Source: Dugong dugon (taxonomy: Eukaryota; Chordata; Mammalia; Sirenia; Dugongidae). From it: a stretch of 64,000 nt of DNA. Where the stretch lies: assembly GCA_030035585.1 (NCBI GenBank), contig CM057467.1, positions 69,738,941 to 69,802,940 of the forward strand, in the 5' to 3' direction. Under the pieces are notes generated by a model that was not told the DNA's origin, did no database searches, and saw nothing but the letters and a program-made list of their open reading frames with translations. Within the stretch, counting starts at the first letter, position 1. The number at the start of each line of letters is the position of its first letter. This document shows positions 1-11,231 of the stretch, one piece after another. The position numbers and the translations under genes were made by a program.

Positions 1-1640
1 GGGCTGCGTCTTCACAGTTTAATTAGACTACTGCCGACACCCAATGGGGACGAGAGCAATCGCAAAGATCATGATACAAATACAAGGGTGTGCTCAACCT
101 GAAGACACATTTTGGTTCTCTTTGCACAGGACATTTTATTTCTTTGTGGAATTGTTCAACTCCCATGTTTGGATTACGTACATAATTGATGTAACAATAA
201 GACCACTTCTTGACAAGTTTGTTTCGCGAGTCGTAACAATATCAATTTCTTAAAAGAAATTTTAAGGGAAATGGAAAATACATTTATATAATTTTTATTA
301 CCTAAATATTCATTTGATTTATTTCCTTGAGGAATTGTTCAGTTTTCTTACATGGAGATACGTAAATATTCTGATGAAATATAAATGTAATATTCTGATA
401 AACTTCCTGTGTGGCTTTCTTGGGAGATGACGTTAGAAGCACACTAATTGTTACAAAACAGAAATATATTTTGCATGATAAATATTGAATTTCGCATCCT
501 CTTAATGTGCCTAATATCTCATTTATTAGCACATATAGAGTAATATCAAGCACTGTGTCCCTCACAACAGACAATAAAAATGAAACTTACTTGATACATA
601 AATTAAAATCTTTTGTGTTAGATAAATATTACTATTTCTAGTAGTTTTTGGACTGTGCTGTGTTAATAATATATTAAATTATTACCCATGTAAGTATTAC
701 ATTAAATGCATGCAAGATTGCATCTACGTGTATGCCAAACATATTTTAAAGTTAAAGTTATAAGTATTATTGTTTACAAAACTTAGGACATAACTCTGTA
801 CATAAATGCTATACAGTTAAAAAGTAGCTTGATTGAATTCATTGCTATGGTCAACTTATTTGAGTTCCTTTGCTTTTGTGTGTCATCTGGGACTGTAGTT
901 CCCATTGGTTGTTTACTAGGATGTGTGCAAGAGCATACTTTTGTGTTTGTGTCATAGCAAAGAACATTGCTCACCTCCTGGCTGGAGTTGCTGAATCAGC
1001 AGATGTGAGTGTACAAGAAGGTTCTCTCAAAATGGATCAGAGACCTGTTATCTATTAATATAATCTATCCTTGCCCAGTAACTGCTCATGTTGGATCCAG
1101 TTGCATATTGAGTGTAACAAGAGTCAGATTCAGCAGCCCACCCCCATCTCTTATTTATTAGAAAGAAATAGTATACTCCCAAGAGACCTGCTATAATAAG
1201 GAAGGGACTCTAGGATGCAGATGTCAACAGAGGTGTCAAAGTGGTAGGGGCCTCATAGCTTAAACAACCTTGTGCGTGGGTGCCCTTGTGACCCTGTGTG
1301 AACTTTATTTCCAGCTGGCACATTCTCATGCACTGAAGCTGGTATCAATTTCATTTAGCGCCCTGCCAGTTTCCTTCCACTGCAGCACTTGCTTTTCCTT
1401 GTGTCCTGTCAGCTTGGCATCTGTCAGTCTTTGCTTTGGACAACTGGTGCCCCTGTTTTGTTGATGCTCTAAGAATGTGTTTACTTTACTTATTGGGGTA
1501 ATCTGTCCCTGATTAAAAGCATCTAGGAATAAAATGGTAACTTTGTATTTCATATCCTTCCTCTTAGAATTAAGAAGAATTTTTTCAGGTAATTATAAAT
1601 GTTCCAGAGACAAAGTCTTCCTTGGAGATAGATGTGTATA
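1..1640. other. AT-rich non-coding stretch, nothing recognised
   Basis: This is AT-rich sequence with only short open frames (under 75 codons), none with splice-site context or protein-like composition that I recognise. No clear interspersed repeat is visible. It is probably intron of GDPD4 or the flank upstream of the exon at 11084, but which of these cannot be told from the window. Confidence 0.5.
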
Positions 1641-1642
1641 CA

Positions 1643-1672
1643 TTATATATATATATATATCTCTCTCTCTCT
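1643..1672. repeat. (TA)n(TC)n microsatellite
   Basis: A run of TA dinucleotides passes directly into a run of TC dinucleotides. Compound microsatellites like this are usually length-polymorphic. Confidence 0.9.
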
Positions 1673-1679
1673 CCAAGGT

Positions 1680-2252
1680 GTGATCATTAAGGTTGTGTGT
1701 CAACTTGGCTGCACTGTAATTCTCAGAGGTTTGGCAGTTATGACGTAGTTTGGCAGTCATATGATGATGTGATCGCTTCCATGATGGATTTGATATAATG
1801 TGATCAACTCCATGATGGAATCTGCTGTGAATAGCCAGTCAGTTGAAAGGGAGTTTCCTTGTGGGTGTGGCCTGCATCAGATATAAGTGGACTTTCTGGC
1901 AAGGCTTGTGGGCTTTTGCTCGTACTGGATCCTGCAGCTGGCTCCTGTTCGTCTGACCTCCAGTTCTTGGGACTTGAGCTAGCAGCTTACCTGCCATGTT
2001 GCCTGCCGATCTTGGGATTCATTAGTCTTCACAGCCTGTGAGCCAGAGCCCTGCTGTCTGACTTGCTGAGCTTGTGTTCACCAGCCCCTGCAGCTGTGAA
2101 TCAAGAGAAGCCTCCAGCCTGACCCACAGATTTGGGATTTTCCAGTCTCTACAACTACATGAGCCATTTCCTTTATATAAATCTCTCTATATAGATATTT
2201 ATACGCTTTACTGGTTTTGCTTCTCTAGAGAACCCAGCCTAAGACACAAGGT
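1680..2252 (+). repeat. Old interspersed repeat, class uncertain
   Basis: It starts near a TGTGTCAACTTGG motif and ends near AGAGAACCCAGCCTAAGACAC, with a short T/A-rich microsatellite just before the end (about 2180-2205). I recognise this start/end pairing from a widespread mammalian repeat but cannot place the class (LTR or DNA element) with confidence. It has no coding content. Confidence 0.45.
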
Positions 2253-2569
2253 CTTCCTGGGCTTCATAAAAATTCCCGTAGATACTTTTCTGCATTCCAA
2301 GCCATGAAGCAGGTTATTGGGTATACCTCTGTTCCTGCATTTCCTGTCTCTCTGGCCATGGGGAGGTTAATCATATGTCTTTTTTTCTTTTAGCATTGGA
2401 AAATGATGTGTGCTTTACTGTCTATTTCTCAATCAGAAGATTTTTCTTTATTCAATTACCCCTCTATTTTGAGTACATTTCTATCTTACTTTTTTCAAAT
2501 AGAAAATGACTCTAAAGTTATTTCCTTCCCTCCTAATCATAACTTAGATTGATCTAGTGGTTGAAAAAT

Positions 2570-2860
2570 AATTATATTTTTTATAGCTTCCATTTATTGA
2601 GCCTTTATTATGTGTAAATTTCTGTGGTTAGTACAACACAGATTCTGTTTCAAATCCTGGCCTACCCATCGTTACATATGTGACTTTGAAAAGTTTCTAA
2701 TCATCAGTTTTCTCATTTGTAAATTAAGGATAACAATGGTGCCTACTGGATGGGATGGCTAAAAGACTAAGTGAGTTAATTCTTATAATGCACATAGCAG
2801 AATGCTGGGCAAATGTAAAAGCACAATAAATGTTAGCTGCTGCTTTTATCATCTCCATCC
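2570..2860 (+). repeat. MIR SINE (sense)
   Basis: It has the MIR layout. A degenerate B-box-like part and a core with the CTCATTTGTAAATTAAGGAT-type segment are followed by the 3' end with GCACATAGCAGAATGCTGG and CAATAAATGTTAGCTG. It is interrupted downstream by the SINE at 2875-3040. Confidence 0.7.
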
Positions 2861-2874
2861 TTACATACTATGTA

Positions 2875-3040
2875 AAAAACTGAAAACCTGTTGCCGCTGA
2901 GTCGATTCCAACTCATAGCGACCCGGTAGGACAGAGTAGAACTGCCCCATAGGGTTTCTGAGGAGCGGCTGGTGGATTCAAACTGCTGACCTTTTGATTA
3001 GCAGCTGAGCTCTTAACCACTAGGCCACCAGGGCTCCTAT
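2875..3040 (-). repeat. Afrotherian tRNA/RTE SINE (AfroLA-type)
   Basis: Read on the - strand it opens GGAGCCCTGGTGGCCTAGTG, a tRNA-like A-box region. A B-box-like motif follows, and it ends in the RTE-type tail ATGAGTTGGAATCGACTC. It is flanked by a 10-bp direct repeat, ATACTATGTA, at 2865-2874 and 3041-3050, which I read as the target-site duplication. This family is a strong lineage marker for elephants and relatives and is mobilised by the RTE LINE also present here. Confidence 0.85.
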
Positions 3041-3050
3041 ATACTATGTA

Positions 3051-3205
3051 GTGGGCATTATTATCCCATGTTTTTAATGAGGAAACTAAAGCTCAGAGAG
3101 GTTAGGTAATCCATCACTGACAGCTTGTCAGTGGTGGACCTGGGATTTAAACATAGGGTCTGACAGATGCCAGAGTCCAAATTCTTTTACCACTATGCCT
3201 TTAAT
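3051..3205 (-). repeat. MIR SINE (antisense)
   Basis: It carries the antisense MIR signature: ATTATTATCCCATGTTTTTA, then GAGGAAACTAAAGCTCAGAG, and a degenerate B-box end at CACTATGCC. It lies just right of the younger SINE insertion. Confidence 0.7.
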
Positions 3206-3780
3206 GTTATTCCCTTGGCCATCATTATATAGGCAGAGTCTCAACTTGTCTCAGGGTTAACAGGGAGCATATCCTGAGTTCTAGTATAAAGTTAAGCAGC
3301 TTCATTTAGCTCTACAGATATTTACTGAATAGTAATATGTAAATGCACCATGCAGGTTTTATGTGAAAGGTCAAAATTAGCAAGGCATCATCCTTTTCCT
3401 TAAGGAAGGTATATACTCTAGTAGGGAGAATAAGTCTTTCTTCCACATAGCTGTAATACAAAGCTGATTGCAGTAAATTCATGAACAGGACTTTATTCGA
3501 AATCATTCCCCTCAAGTATCTCTAAATTTTAAGAAATGAAGCAGTTATACATTAAGTATTTCTGTAATGTTCATGACCTGATTACAATCACATTTTCAGT
3601 ACATTTTCTGTGATCTAGTCTATCGGACCACTGGTAGCAGACATTGTAACCTTGCCATTTTGACTCTGAGAATGTTTTAGATATATTATTTTAATCAAAA
3701 TTATATAAACATTGAGAAAATATTTTCCAAAGAGGTATCTGTTGTCTTATTTAATTTCTCAATCAATTTTCTATAAACTG
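3206..3780. other. Non-coding, nothing recognised
   Basis: No gene, RNA or recognisable repeat was seen. A short - strand open frame (3312-3515) lacks any supporting feature. Confidence 0.4.
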
Positions 3781-3782
3781 CA

Positions 3783-3900
3783 GTTGTTGTTGTTAGTTGC
3801 CATCAAGTCGATTCGGCGATCCCATGTGTACAGGGGTTTCTAAGGCTCTGACCTTTCCAAAGCAGATTGTCAGGCCTGTCTTCTGAGAAAGTGCAGTGAT
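3783..3900 (-). repeat. Truncated AfroLA-type SINE fragment
   Basis: GTTGCCATCAAGTCGATTC is the complement of the RTE-like tail of the afrotherian SINE. It is followed by a shortened body with a CAGATTGTCAGGCCTGTCTTC segment. The tRNA-like head is missing. Confidence 0.6.
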
Positions 3901-4135
3901 CTTGTCTCAATTTTTTTTTCTGTTTTTAACTTACAGAAGTTATTTTAATAGGATTATTTCCTGTGCAAATTTTATAATAAATGATTGATTGATCAATTTT
4001 TTGTCCTTGTCATGTTTTATAAATTGTAACTTTTACCATTGTGAGTTTTCATTTGTACCATATTTTTATCATGTCTAATTTTCTCAAGCCCAATTTTACA
4101 AATTCAGATTTTGTGGAGAATATTTTAGCCTCACA

Positions 4136-5125
4136 ATTTTATTTACAGCTTTATTGAGGTAAAATTGACATATAATAAGCTGCACATATTTGAAGTTTAC
4201 ACATTAAAAAATTCTAACATATGTCTACACGTGTGGAACCATTACCCCAGTCAAAATAATGGACATGTCCATCACTCCTTTGCACTCCCTCCCTACTGCC
4301 CTGCTCATTCTCCCCAGCCCTATCCACAGACAAACATGCATCTGCTTTCTGTCACTATAGATTTCTTTGCATTATATAGAAATTTCTATAAATGAAACCA
4401 CGCAGTATGTACTCTTTTTTGTTTGTGTGTTTGGTCAGCTTCTTTCACTTAGCATAATTATTTTGAGATTCATTCATATTTTCCATGTATGAATAGTTAA
4501 TTTTTATTACTGAGTGATATTTCATTGTATGGTACAACAAAATTTGTCTATATAGTCACCTATTCATAGACATTTGGATTGTTCTCAGTTTGGAGTTATT
4601 TCAAATAAAGCTGCTAAGAACTTTCATGTAAAAGTTTTGTGTACACATAAGTTTTAATTTTTCTAGGGTAAGTACCTGGGAGCGGAATGACCGTGTGATA
4701 TGGTAAGTATATGTTTAACTTTTTAAGAAACTACCAAACTGATTTTCAAAGTGGTTGTACCATTTCTTATTCTCACCAGCAGAGTATGAGAGTTCCACTT
4801 GCTCTCAACATCCTTAACATGCGTGACATTTTGAGGAAGTGCCAAACTGTTTTACAAGGGAGTTGAACACCAGCAATGTATGCTAGTTGCTCTGCATCCT
4901 CAGCAACTCTTGGTAGTGTCAGGTGTTTTTGTTTTACTTTTCTTTGTTTTGTTTTTTCCATTCTAGCAGATGTGTAATGGTATCTCACAGTGGTTTTAAT
5001 TAGCATTTACCTAGTAGCTAATGATGTTAAATATCTTTTAATGTGCTTATTTGCCATTCTGTGTCCTCTTTGGTGAAGTGTCTGTTGAAGATTTCACCTT
5101 TTTTTTTTTTTTACCTTTTTTAATT
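4136..5125 (-). mobile_element. Old L1 LINE, 3' UTR and end of ORF2 (antisense)
   Basis: The segment begins with the complement of an old mammalian L1 3' UTR (TTTATTGAGGTAAAATTGAC). It passes into the complement of the ORF2 C-terminus. It is broken near 5100-5130 by a younger L1 and resumes at about 7165-7640. It is a decayed fragment with no intact frame. Confidence 0.75.
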
Positions 5126-7164
5126 CGTTTCTCTCTCTCTCTTTTTAATTTTATTGTGCTTTAGGTCAAAGTTTAGTTTCTCATTTGTTTGCAAATTAGT
5201 TTCTCATTCAAAAATTTATCCCTGCAATCTGTCAGCACTCTCCTCCTTTCCCTTTACACGCCAGGTTCTCAGTGTCCATTCATCCAGATTTCCTGTCCCT
5301 TCCTGCGTTCTTGTTTCTGTTGAAGGACACTTAGATTTTTCCATCTTTTGGCTATTGTGAATAATACTGCAATGAACATGGGTGTGTATGTGTCTATTTG
5401 TGTGACAGCTCTTATTTCTCTGGGATATATTCCTAGGAGTGGGATTGCTGGATCATAAGGTATTTCTATTTCTAGCTTTTTAAGGAGGCGCCATATCGTT
5501 TTCCATGGTGGTTGTACCATTTTACATTCCCTCCTGCAGTGCATAAGAGTTCCAGTCTCCTCGCAACCTCTCCAACATTTGTTATTTTCTGGTTTTTTTT
5601 TTTTTTGTTTTTTTTTTTGGATTATTGCCAGTAATGTCAGGATGAGATGTTATCTCATTGTAGTTTTGATTTGCATTTCTCTAGTGGCTAATGACCATGA
5701 GCATTTCCTCATATGTTTGTTAGCCACCTGAATGTCTTCTTTGGTGAAGTGTCTGTTCATATCCTTTGCTCATTTTTTAATTGGGTTATTTGTCTTTTTG
5801 TTGTTGAGGTGTTGAAGTATTCTATAGATTTTAGAGTTTACACCCTTGTCAAATATGTCATCACCAAAATTTTTTCCCCGGTCTGTAGGTTCTCTTTTTA
5901 CTCTTTTGGTGAAGTCTTCAGTGAGCTGAGCATAAATGCTTAATTTGTATGGGCTCCCAGTTATCTAGTTTCTCTTCTGGTGTTTGTGCATTGTTAGTTA
6001 TGTTTTATATTATATTTATGCCATGTATTAGGGCCCTTAGCATTGTCCCTATTTCTCTTCCATGATCTTTATTGTTTTAGGTTTTATATTTAGGTCTTTG
6101 ATCTATTTTGAGTTAGTTTTTGTATATGGTGTGAAGTATGGATCCTGTTTCATTGTTTTACAGATGGACATCCAGTTTTGCCAGCACCATTCGTTAAAAA
6201 GACTGCCTTTTCCCCATTTAATGGATTTTGGTTCTTTGTCAAATATTAGCTGGCCATAGGTGGATGGATTTTCATCTGGGTTCTCAATTCTGTTCCACTG
6301 GTCTGTTGTCTTCTTTCTACCAGTACCAGGCTGTTTTGACTACTGTGACTGTGTAGTAGGTTCTGAGATCAGGTAGTGTGAGGCCTCCTACTTTGTTATT
6401 TGTCTTCAATAATGCTTTGCTTATCTGGGGCCTGTTTCCTTTTCGTATAAAGTTGGTGATTAGTTTTTCCATCTTGTTAAAGAATGCTGTTGGTATTTCA
6501 ATTGGGATTACATTATATCTGTAGATTGCTTTGGGTAGTATTGACATTTTTACAATGTTGAGTCATCTTGTCCATGAGCGTGGTGTGTTTTTCCATTTAT
6601 GTAGGTCTCTTTTGGTTTCATGCAGTAGTGTTTTGTAGTTTTCTTTGTATAGGCCTTTTACATTTCTGGTTAGATTTATTCCTAAGTATTTTATCTTTTT
6701 AGGGGCTATTATAAATGGTATTGTTTTCCTGATTTCCTCTTCAAAGTTCTCTTTCTTGGTGTATAGGAATCCAACTGGTTTTTGTATGTTGATCTTGTAT
6801 CCTGCTACTCTTCTGAATCTATTAGTTCCAGGGGTTTTCTTGAGGAATCTTTGGGGTTCTGTATGTATGGGATCATATCATCTGTGAATAGGGATAATTT
6901 TACTTCTTTCTTCCCAATTTGGATGCCCTTTATTTTTTTTCTTGCCTTATTGCTCTAGCTAGGACTTCCAGCACAATGTTAAATAGGAGTAATGATAAAG
7001 CGCATCTTTTTCTTGTTTCCATTTTCAGGGGGAATACTTTCAGCATCTCTCCATTGAGAATGATGTTGGCTGTTGGTTTTGTATAGTTGCCCTTTATTAT
7101 GCTGAGGAATTTCCCTTCTATTCCTATTTTATTGAGAGTTTTTATCAGGAATTGGTGTCCATTA
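5126..7164 (-). mobile_element. Young elephant-type L1, 5'-truncated (antisense)
   Basis: Conceptual translation of the - strand gives L1 ORF2 C-terminal segments. One is at 5269-5544 (a cysteine/tryptophan-rich end with KMVQPPWKTIW). Another is at 6317-6547 ([20 protein letters not shown]), downstream of the reverse transcriptase domain. The frame is broken by stops and T-rich tracts near 5590-5620. The 3' UTR is much shorter than in the copies at 30.1-30.95 kb and 40.3-41.3 kb: only its last part is joined directly to the ORF2 end, an internal deletion. The element sits inside the older L1 at 4136-7640. Confidence 0.8.
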
Positions 7165-7640
7165 TTTTTAAAATTGGGTTGTTTGTTTTCTTACCATTGA
7201 GTTTTAAGAATTCTTTATATGTTCTTGATACAAGTCTGTTGCTCAGTATATGATTTGAAAATATTTTTTCCCTTTCTGTAGCTTGTCTTTACATTCTCTC
7301 ACCAGTGTTTTTGGAAGAGGAGATGTTTTTAATTTATGAAATGCAATTTATCAGTTTTTTTTCCTTTTATAGATCATGTTTTTAGTATCATATTTAAGAA
7401 CTCTTTGCCTACTCCAAGGTCACAATGATTTTCTTATGTTTTATTTTAAAAGTATTATACCTTTGCATTTTACATTTATATGTGATCTGTCTTCACTCAT
7501 TTTTATATAAGGGCAAGTTTAGGTCAAGGTTCATTTTCGTAGATATGGATATCCAGTTGTTTCAACACTATTTGCTGAAAAGACTATACTTTCTCCATTA
7601 AATTGCCTTTGTACCTTTGTCAAAAACAATTTGGCCATAT
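7165..7640 (-). mobile_element. Old L1, continued ORF2 segment (antisense)
   Basis: This continues the element interrupted at about 5125. The complement of L1 ORF2 picks up at the AATTGGGTTGTTTG motif, where the left part stopped. It has no intact frame. Confidence 0.7.
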
Positions 7641-7964
7641 CTGTGGGTCTATTTCTTTTTTCTTTTTATTGTGGTAACAAAATCTACCATTTTAACATTT
7701 TGACTGTACAATTCAGTGGTGTTAAGTCCATTCGTAATGTTGTGTTACCATCACTTCTATCTATTTCCAGATCTTTTTGTCATCCCAAACAGAAATTCTA
7801 TACCCATTATACAATAACTCCCCTTTTTCTCCTCTCCCCAGCCCTTGGTAACCTCTATTCTATTTTCTGTCTCTATGAATTTGCCTATTCTAGGTGCCTT
7901 GTATAAGTGGAATGAAACAGTATTTGTCCTTTTGTGTATTTTACTTAGCATAATGTCTTCAAGT
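7641..7964 (-). mobile_element. L1M-type 3' UTR fragment (antisense)
   Basis: It carries the complement of a second old L1 3' UTR: TTTTATTGTGGTAACAAAAT, TGTACAATTCAGTGGTGTTA and CCCTTGGTAACCTCTATTCT. Similar 3' UTR segments recur at about 10020-10690 and 18740-19060. Confidence 0.7.
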
Positions 7965-8837
7965 TTATTTTTGTTAAATTTATCTCTAGGTTTGGTGAAG
8001 GGACTGAATTGCTGGGCAGAGGGCTGTGGGGACCATGGTCTTGGGGAACATCTAGCTCAACTGGCATAACACAGTTTATTCTACCTTGGTTCATTCTACC
8101 TTGGTGAGTAGCGTCTGGAGTCTTAAAAGCCTGTGAGCAGCCATCTGTCTTAGATACTCCACTGGTCCCACCCCTTTGGGAGCAAGGGAGAATGACGAGA
8201 ACAGGATACAAGGAAAAGATTAGTCCAAAGGACTAACGGACCACAGCTACCAAGGCCTTCACCAGACTGAGGCCAGTACAGCTAGATGGTGCCCAGCTAC
8301 CACCACCACTTACTGCTCTGACTGGGATCACAAAAGAGGGTTCTGGACAGAGCTGGAGAAGGATGTAGAACAAAATTCTAACACACAAAAAAAAGGACCA
8401 GCTTCTGGCCTGACAGAGACTGGAGAAACCCTGAAAGTATGGCCCCCAGACACCGTTTTAGCTCAGTGGTGAAGTCACTCCCAAGGTTCACCATTCAGCC
8501 AGGGATTGGACAGCCCCATAAAACAAAACGGGACTAATGAGGCACAGCAGTCTAGGGACAAGGACTAAAAGGCAGAAGGGGACAGGAAAGTTGGTGATAG
8601 GGAACCCAAGTTTGAGTAAGGACAGTGTTGACATGTAGTATGGTTGTTAACCGTTGTCATAGGGCAACATGTGTACTGTTTAATGAGAAACTATTTTGTT
8701 CTGTAAACCTTCATCTAAAGTGAGAATAGCAGCACACCTGGAAGAATGTAATTGATGTCACTGAATTGTACACGTAGAAATTTTTGAAATGGTGTACCTT
8801 TGGCTATGTATATTTTCACCAAAAAAAAAAAAAAAAA
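7965..8837 (+). mobile_element. Elephant-type L1 3' UTR with extended tail (sense)
   Basis: It matches the 3' UTR of the L1 copy at 30.2-30.95 kb (GGGCTGTGGGGACCATG, CATCTAGCTCAACTGGCATA). It then runs past the usual GTAAACCTTCATCTAAAGT end into an extra segment, ending TATTTTCACC plus a poly-A run (8821-8837). The same extra segment ends the small element at 31440. It is 5'-truncated and non-coding. Confidence 0.8.
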
Positions 8838-8976
8838 GGTCCTCCAAGGTCAAGAAGGGAGCATATTGACATGTCGTGGGGTTGTTAACCAATGTCTTAA
8901 AACAATATATGTACTGACTGTTCAATGAGAAAATATTTGTAAACCTTCACCTAAAGTACAATAAAAAAAAAATTTA
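8838..8976 (+). mobile_element. Second L1 3' tip, tandem to the previous one
   Basis: Only the last part of the 3' UTR is present, from AGGTCAAGAAGGGAGCA to AAAGTACAATAAAAAAAAA. It directly abuts the poly-A of the copy to the left, so two L1 3' ends lie head-to-tail. Confidence 0.75.
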
Positions 8977-9310
8977 CCAAAATTGGACATTAATCCATCA
9001 AGTGGTTGGAAATTGCCAGGGTGTTCCAGGTTACTTTTCAGCAGTTCATATTTTATAATATTACTGCCTCCACATTACTAACATTAAGCATAATTTCATG
9101 GCAGAAGACAATTAGATTATGAATGACTTTTGTGTTGTCAAATCCCATGAAAGCCATTTCTGCAAAACGAACTGGAAAATCTGTTCTGTGGTTTAGAATA
9201 GGTGACAGCTAAGGCCAACTTTTGTACTCAGTTACCAGCATATCATTCTGGCCTGGAATTCTACCCTCAGAAAACAGATCAATAAATTCATGTCCAACAT
9301 AAGTTAAAAA
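8977..9310. other. Non-coding, nothing recognised
   Basis: No gene or clear repeat was seen between the L1 tip and the L1 fragment starting near 9315. Confidence 0.4.
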
Positions 9311-9314
9311 AAAA

Positions 9315-9483
9315 ATTTATCTCTACGTACTTTATAACTTGGATGCTATTATGAATGATACTGTTTTTAATTTCTTTTTCCATTTGTTCATTGTTGGCAT
9401 ATAGAAATTTATTTTTGCATATTAGATTTATGTTTTACAATCTTACTGAATTTATTTTAGTAAGCTATACTAAATTTATTAAT
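9315..9483 (-). mobile_element. Old L1 ORF2 fragment (antisense)
   Basis: The complement of the L1 segment around CATATAGAAATTTATTTTTG is visible. The fragment is strongly diverged and ends where the RTE fragment begins. Confidence 0.55.
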
Positions 9484-10016
9484 TCTCATGAGGAACCTAT
9501 ACATAGGCCAAGAGGCAGTCATTCAAACAGAGCAAGGGGATACTGTGTGGTTTAAAGTCAGGAAAGGAGTTTGTCAGGGTTGTATCCTTTCACCAGACTT
9601 ATTCAATCTGTATACTGAGCAAATAATCTATATGAAGAAGAACGAGGCATCAGAATTGGAGGAAGACTCATTAACAACTTGTGTTATGCATATGACACAA
9701 CCTTGCTTGCTGAAAGAGGACTTGAAGCACTTACTGATGAAGATCAAAGGCCACAGCCTCAAGTATGGATTACACCTCAACATAAACAAAAAATTCTCAC
9801 AACTGGACCAATAAGCAACATTATGATAAATGGAGAAAATATTGAAGTTCTCAAGGATTTCATTTTACCTGGATCCACAATCAACACTGATAGAAGCAGA
9901 ATTCAAGAAATCAAACAATGCATTGCATTGGGCAAATCTGCTGCAAAAGACCTCTTTAAAGTGTTAAAAAACAAAGATGTCACTTTAAGGACTAAGGTGC
10001 ACCTGACCAAGCCATA
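9484..10016 (+). mobile_element. RTE (BovB-like) LINE internal fragment
   Basis: This is a reverse transcriptase fragment of the RTE clade. The frames at 9488-9814 and 9679-10017 together show KVRKGVCQGCILSPDLFNLY and, after a frame change, CYAYDTTLLAERG, a decayed version of the YADD catalytic box. The LLMKI..HSL..GLHLNI..K motif and ISNIMINGENIEV follow. Frameshifts and stops make it inactive. Its 3' end is missing. Confidence 0.85.
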
Positions 10017-10397
10017 GTGTTTTCGGTTGTCATCATCCCAAACAGAAACCCTGCATTCATTAAGCAGTCAGTCCCCATTCCCCCAGCACCCTAACCCCTG
10101 GCAGCCACAAATCTGCTTTTTTTTCTATAGATTTACCTATTCTGGGTAATTCATATAAATGGAATCTCACAATATGTGGTCTTTTGTGTCTTGGCTTCTT
10201 TCACTTAGCATAATGTTTTTGAGGTTCATCCACATTATAGCATGTGGCAGTACGTCATTCTTTTTTATGATTGAATAATATGTATCCATCCATTATATGG
10301 ATATACTACAATTTCTTTATCCATTCATCCATTGATGGACATTTGTGTTGTTTCCACCTTTTGGCTATTTTAAATAGATTTTGTTTGAATAAACCCA
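10017..10397 (-). mobile_element. L1M-type 3' UTR (antisense), left part
   Basis: It carries the complement of an old L1 3' UTR, with CATCATCCCAAACAGAAACC and CCCTGGCAGCCACAAATCTG, and passes into the ORF2 end (TTGGCTATTTTAAATAGA). It is split by the SINE at 10398-10557 and continues to about 10690. Confidence 0.7.
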
Positions 10398-10557
10398 AAC
10401 CAAATCCATTGCCATGCAGTCAATTCAGACTCATAGCAACCCTATAGGACAGAGTAGAACTGCCCCATAGGGTTTCCAAGGAGTGGCTAGTGGTTTCAAA
10501 TTGCTGACCTTTTGGTTAGCAGCCGTAGTTCTTAACCACTGCACCACCAGGGCTCCA
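10398..10557 (-). repeat. Afrotherian tRNA/RTE SINE (AfroLA-type)
   Basis: It belongs to the family at 2875-3040 and is again on the - strand. The tRNA-like head is at the right (GGAGCCCTGGTGGTGCAGTG read in reverse) and the RTE-like tail at the left. It is inserted in the old L1 3' region. Confidence 0.85.
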
Positions 10558-10690
10558 AATTTGTACTGTCAGGAGTGGGATTTGAATACCTGTTTTAAAT
10601 TCTTTTGGGGTATATACCCAGGAGTGGAATTGCTGAATCATATGCTAACTCTATGTTTTCTTTTTTAAGAAACCACCAGACTGTTTTCTA
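10558..10690 (-). mobile_element. L1M-type fragment (antisense), right part
   Basis: It resumes the L1 interrupted by the SINE, with the complement of the ORF2 end (GGTATATACCCAGGAGTGGA). Confidence 0.7.
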
Positions 10691-10810
10691 ATGATTTAAT
10701 ATTCAGGAATTTTGCAAACTGGTTTTACCAGTAGTAGCTTGAAATTGGCCATCATAGGAGTATTTACACCATGGAAATTGGCAAATGCCACAAATAAGGA
10801 TTTCGTTTCT

Positions 10811-10876
10811 CTCCTTCCCTCCCCCCACCTCCCCCCACCCCCCACCTCCCTTCACCCCCCTTACCACCCCCCCGCT
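10811..10876. repeat. C-rich low-complexity tract
   Basis: This is a pyrimidine stretch dominated by runs of 4-8 C, with scattered A and T. The complementary strand is G-rich enough for quadruplex formation. It lies about 200 bp upstream of the GDPD4 exon at 11084. Confidence 0.85.
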
Positions 10877-11083
10877 TAGGAGATCCGGTTTAGCAGCACA
10901 CCATTGCTGCTAAGGGAGCAGAGGCACTAGATTCAATCCTTTATCCCACTGCAATGTGAGCCTATTCTGTCATGTCCCATCATAACTCATCCCAGGACCC
11001 ACTGCTTTTGGTGATTTAGGCAACAGCCTTTAATGAGAGTGAGACTAGATCTAAATCCCCTGTGGGTTCTGTTTTTATTTCAG

Positions 11084-11231
11084 AGATTATAAAGAAGCTA
11101 ACATCACCATCAACTTATATATCGTCAATAAGCCTTGGCTCTTCTCATTGGCCTGGTGTTCCAGAATTCATTCAGTTACCACAGACAACGTTAAGCTCCT
11201 GAGTGAGATTGATCACCCTTACTTCTTCATG
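11084..11231 (+). CDS. GDPD4: GDPD4 exon: end of the GDPD barrel
   Basis: The acceptor is TTTTTATTTCAG and the donor ATG|GTGAGC. The 148-bp exon encodes one split codon plus 49 residues. It includes [18 protein letters not shown] and [10 protein letters not shown], which match the last beta strand and helix of the GDPD TIM barrel in GDE2-type proteins. It ends with HPYFFM just before the membrane segment. The upstream exon must end with 2 bases of a codon. Confidence 0.88.

Noticed and set aside
9488..10017. Reverse transcriptase-like frames as a functional gene
   Set aside because: They are broken pieces of an RTE LINE with a decayed catalytic box and no 5' or 3' ends.
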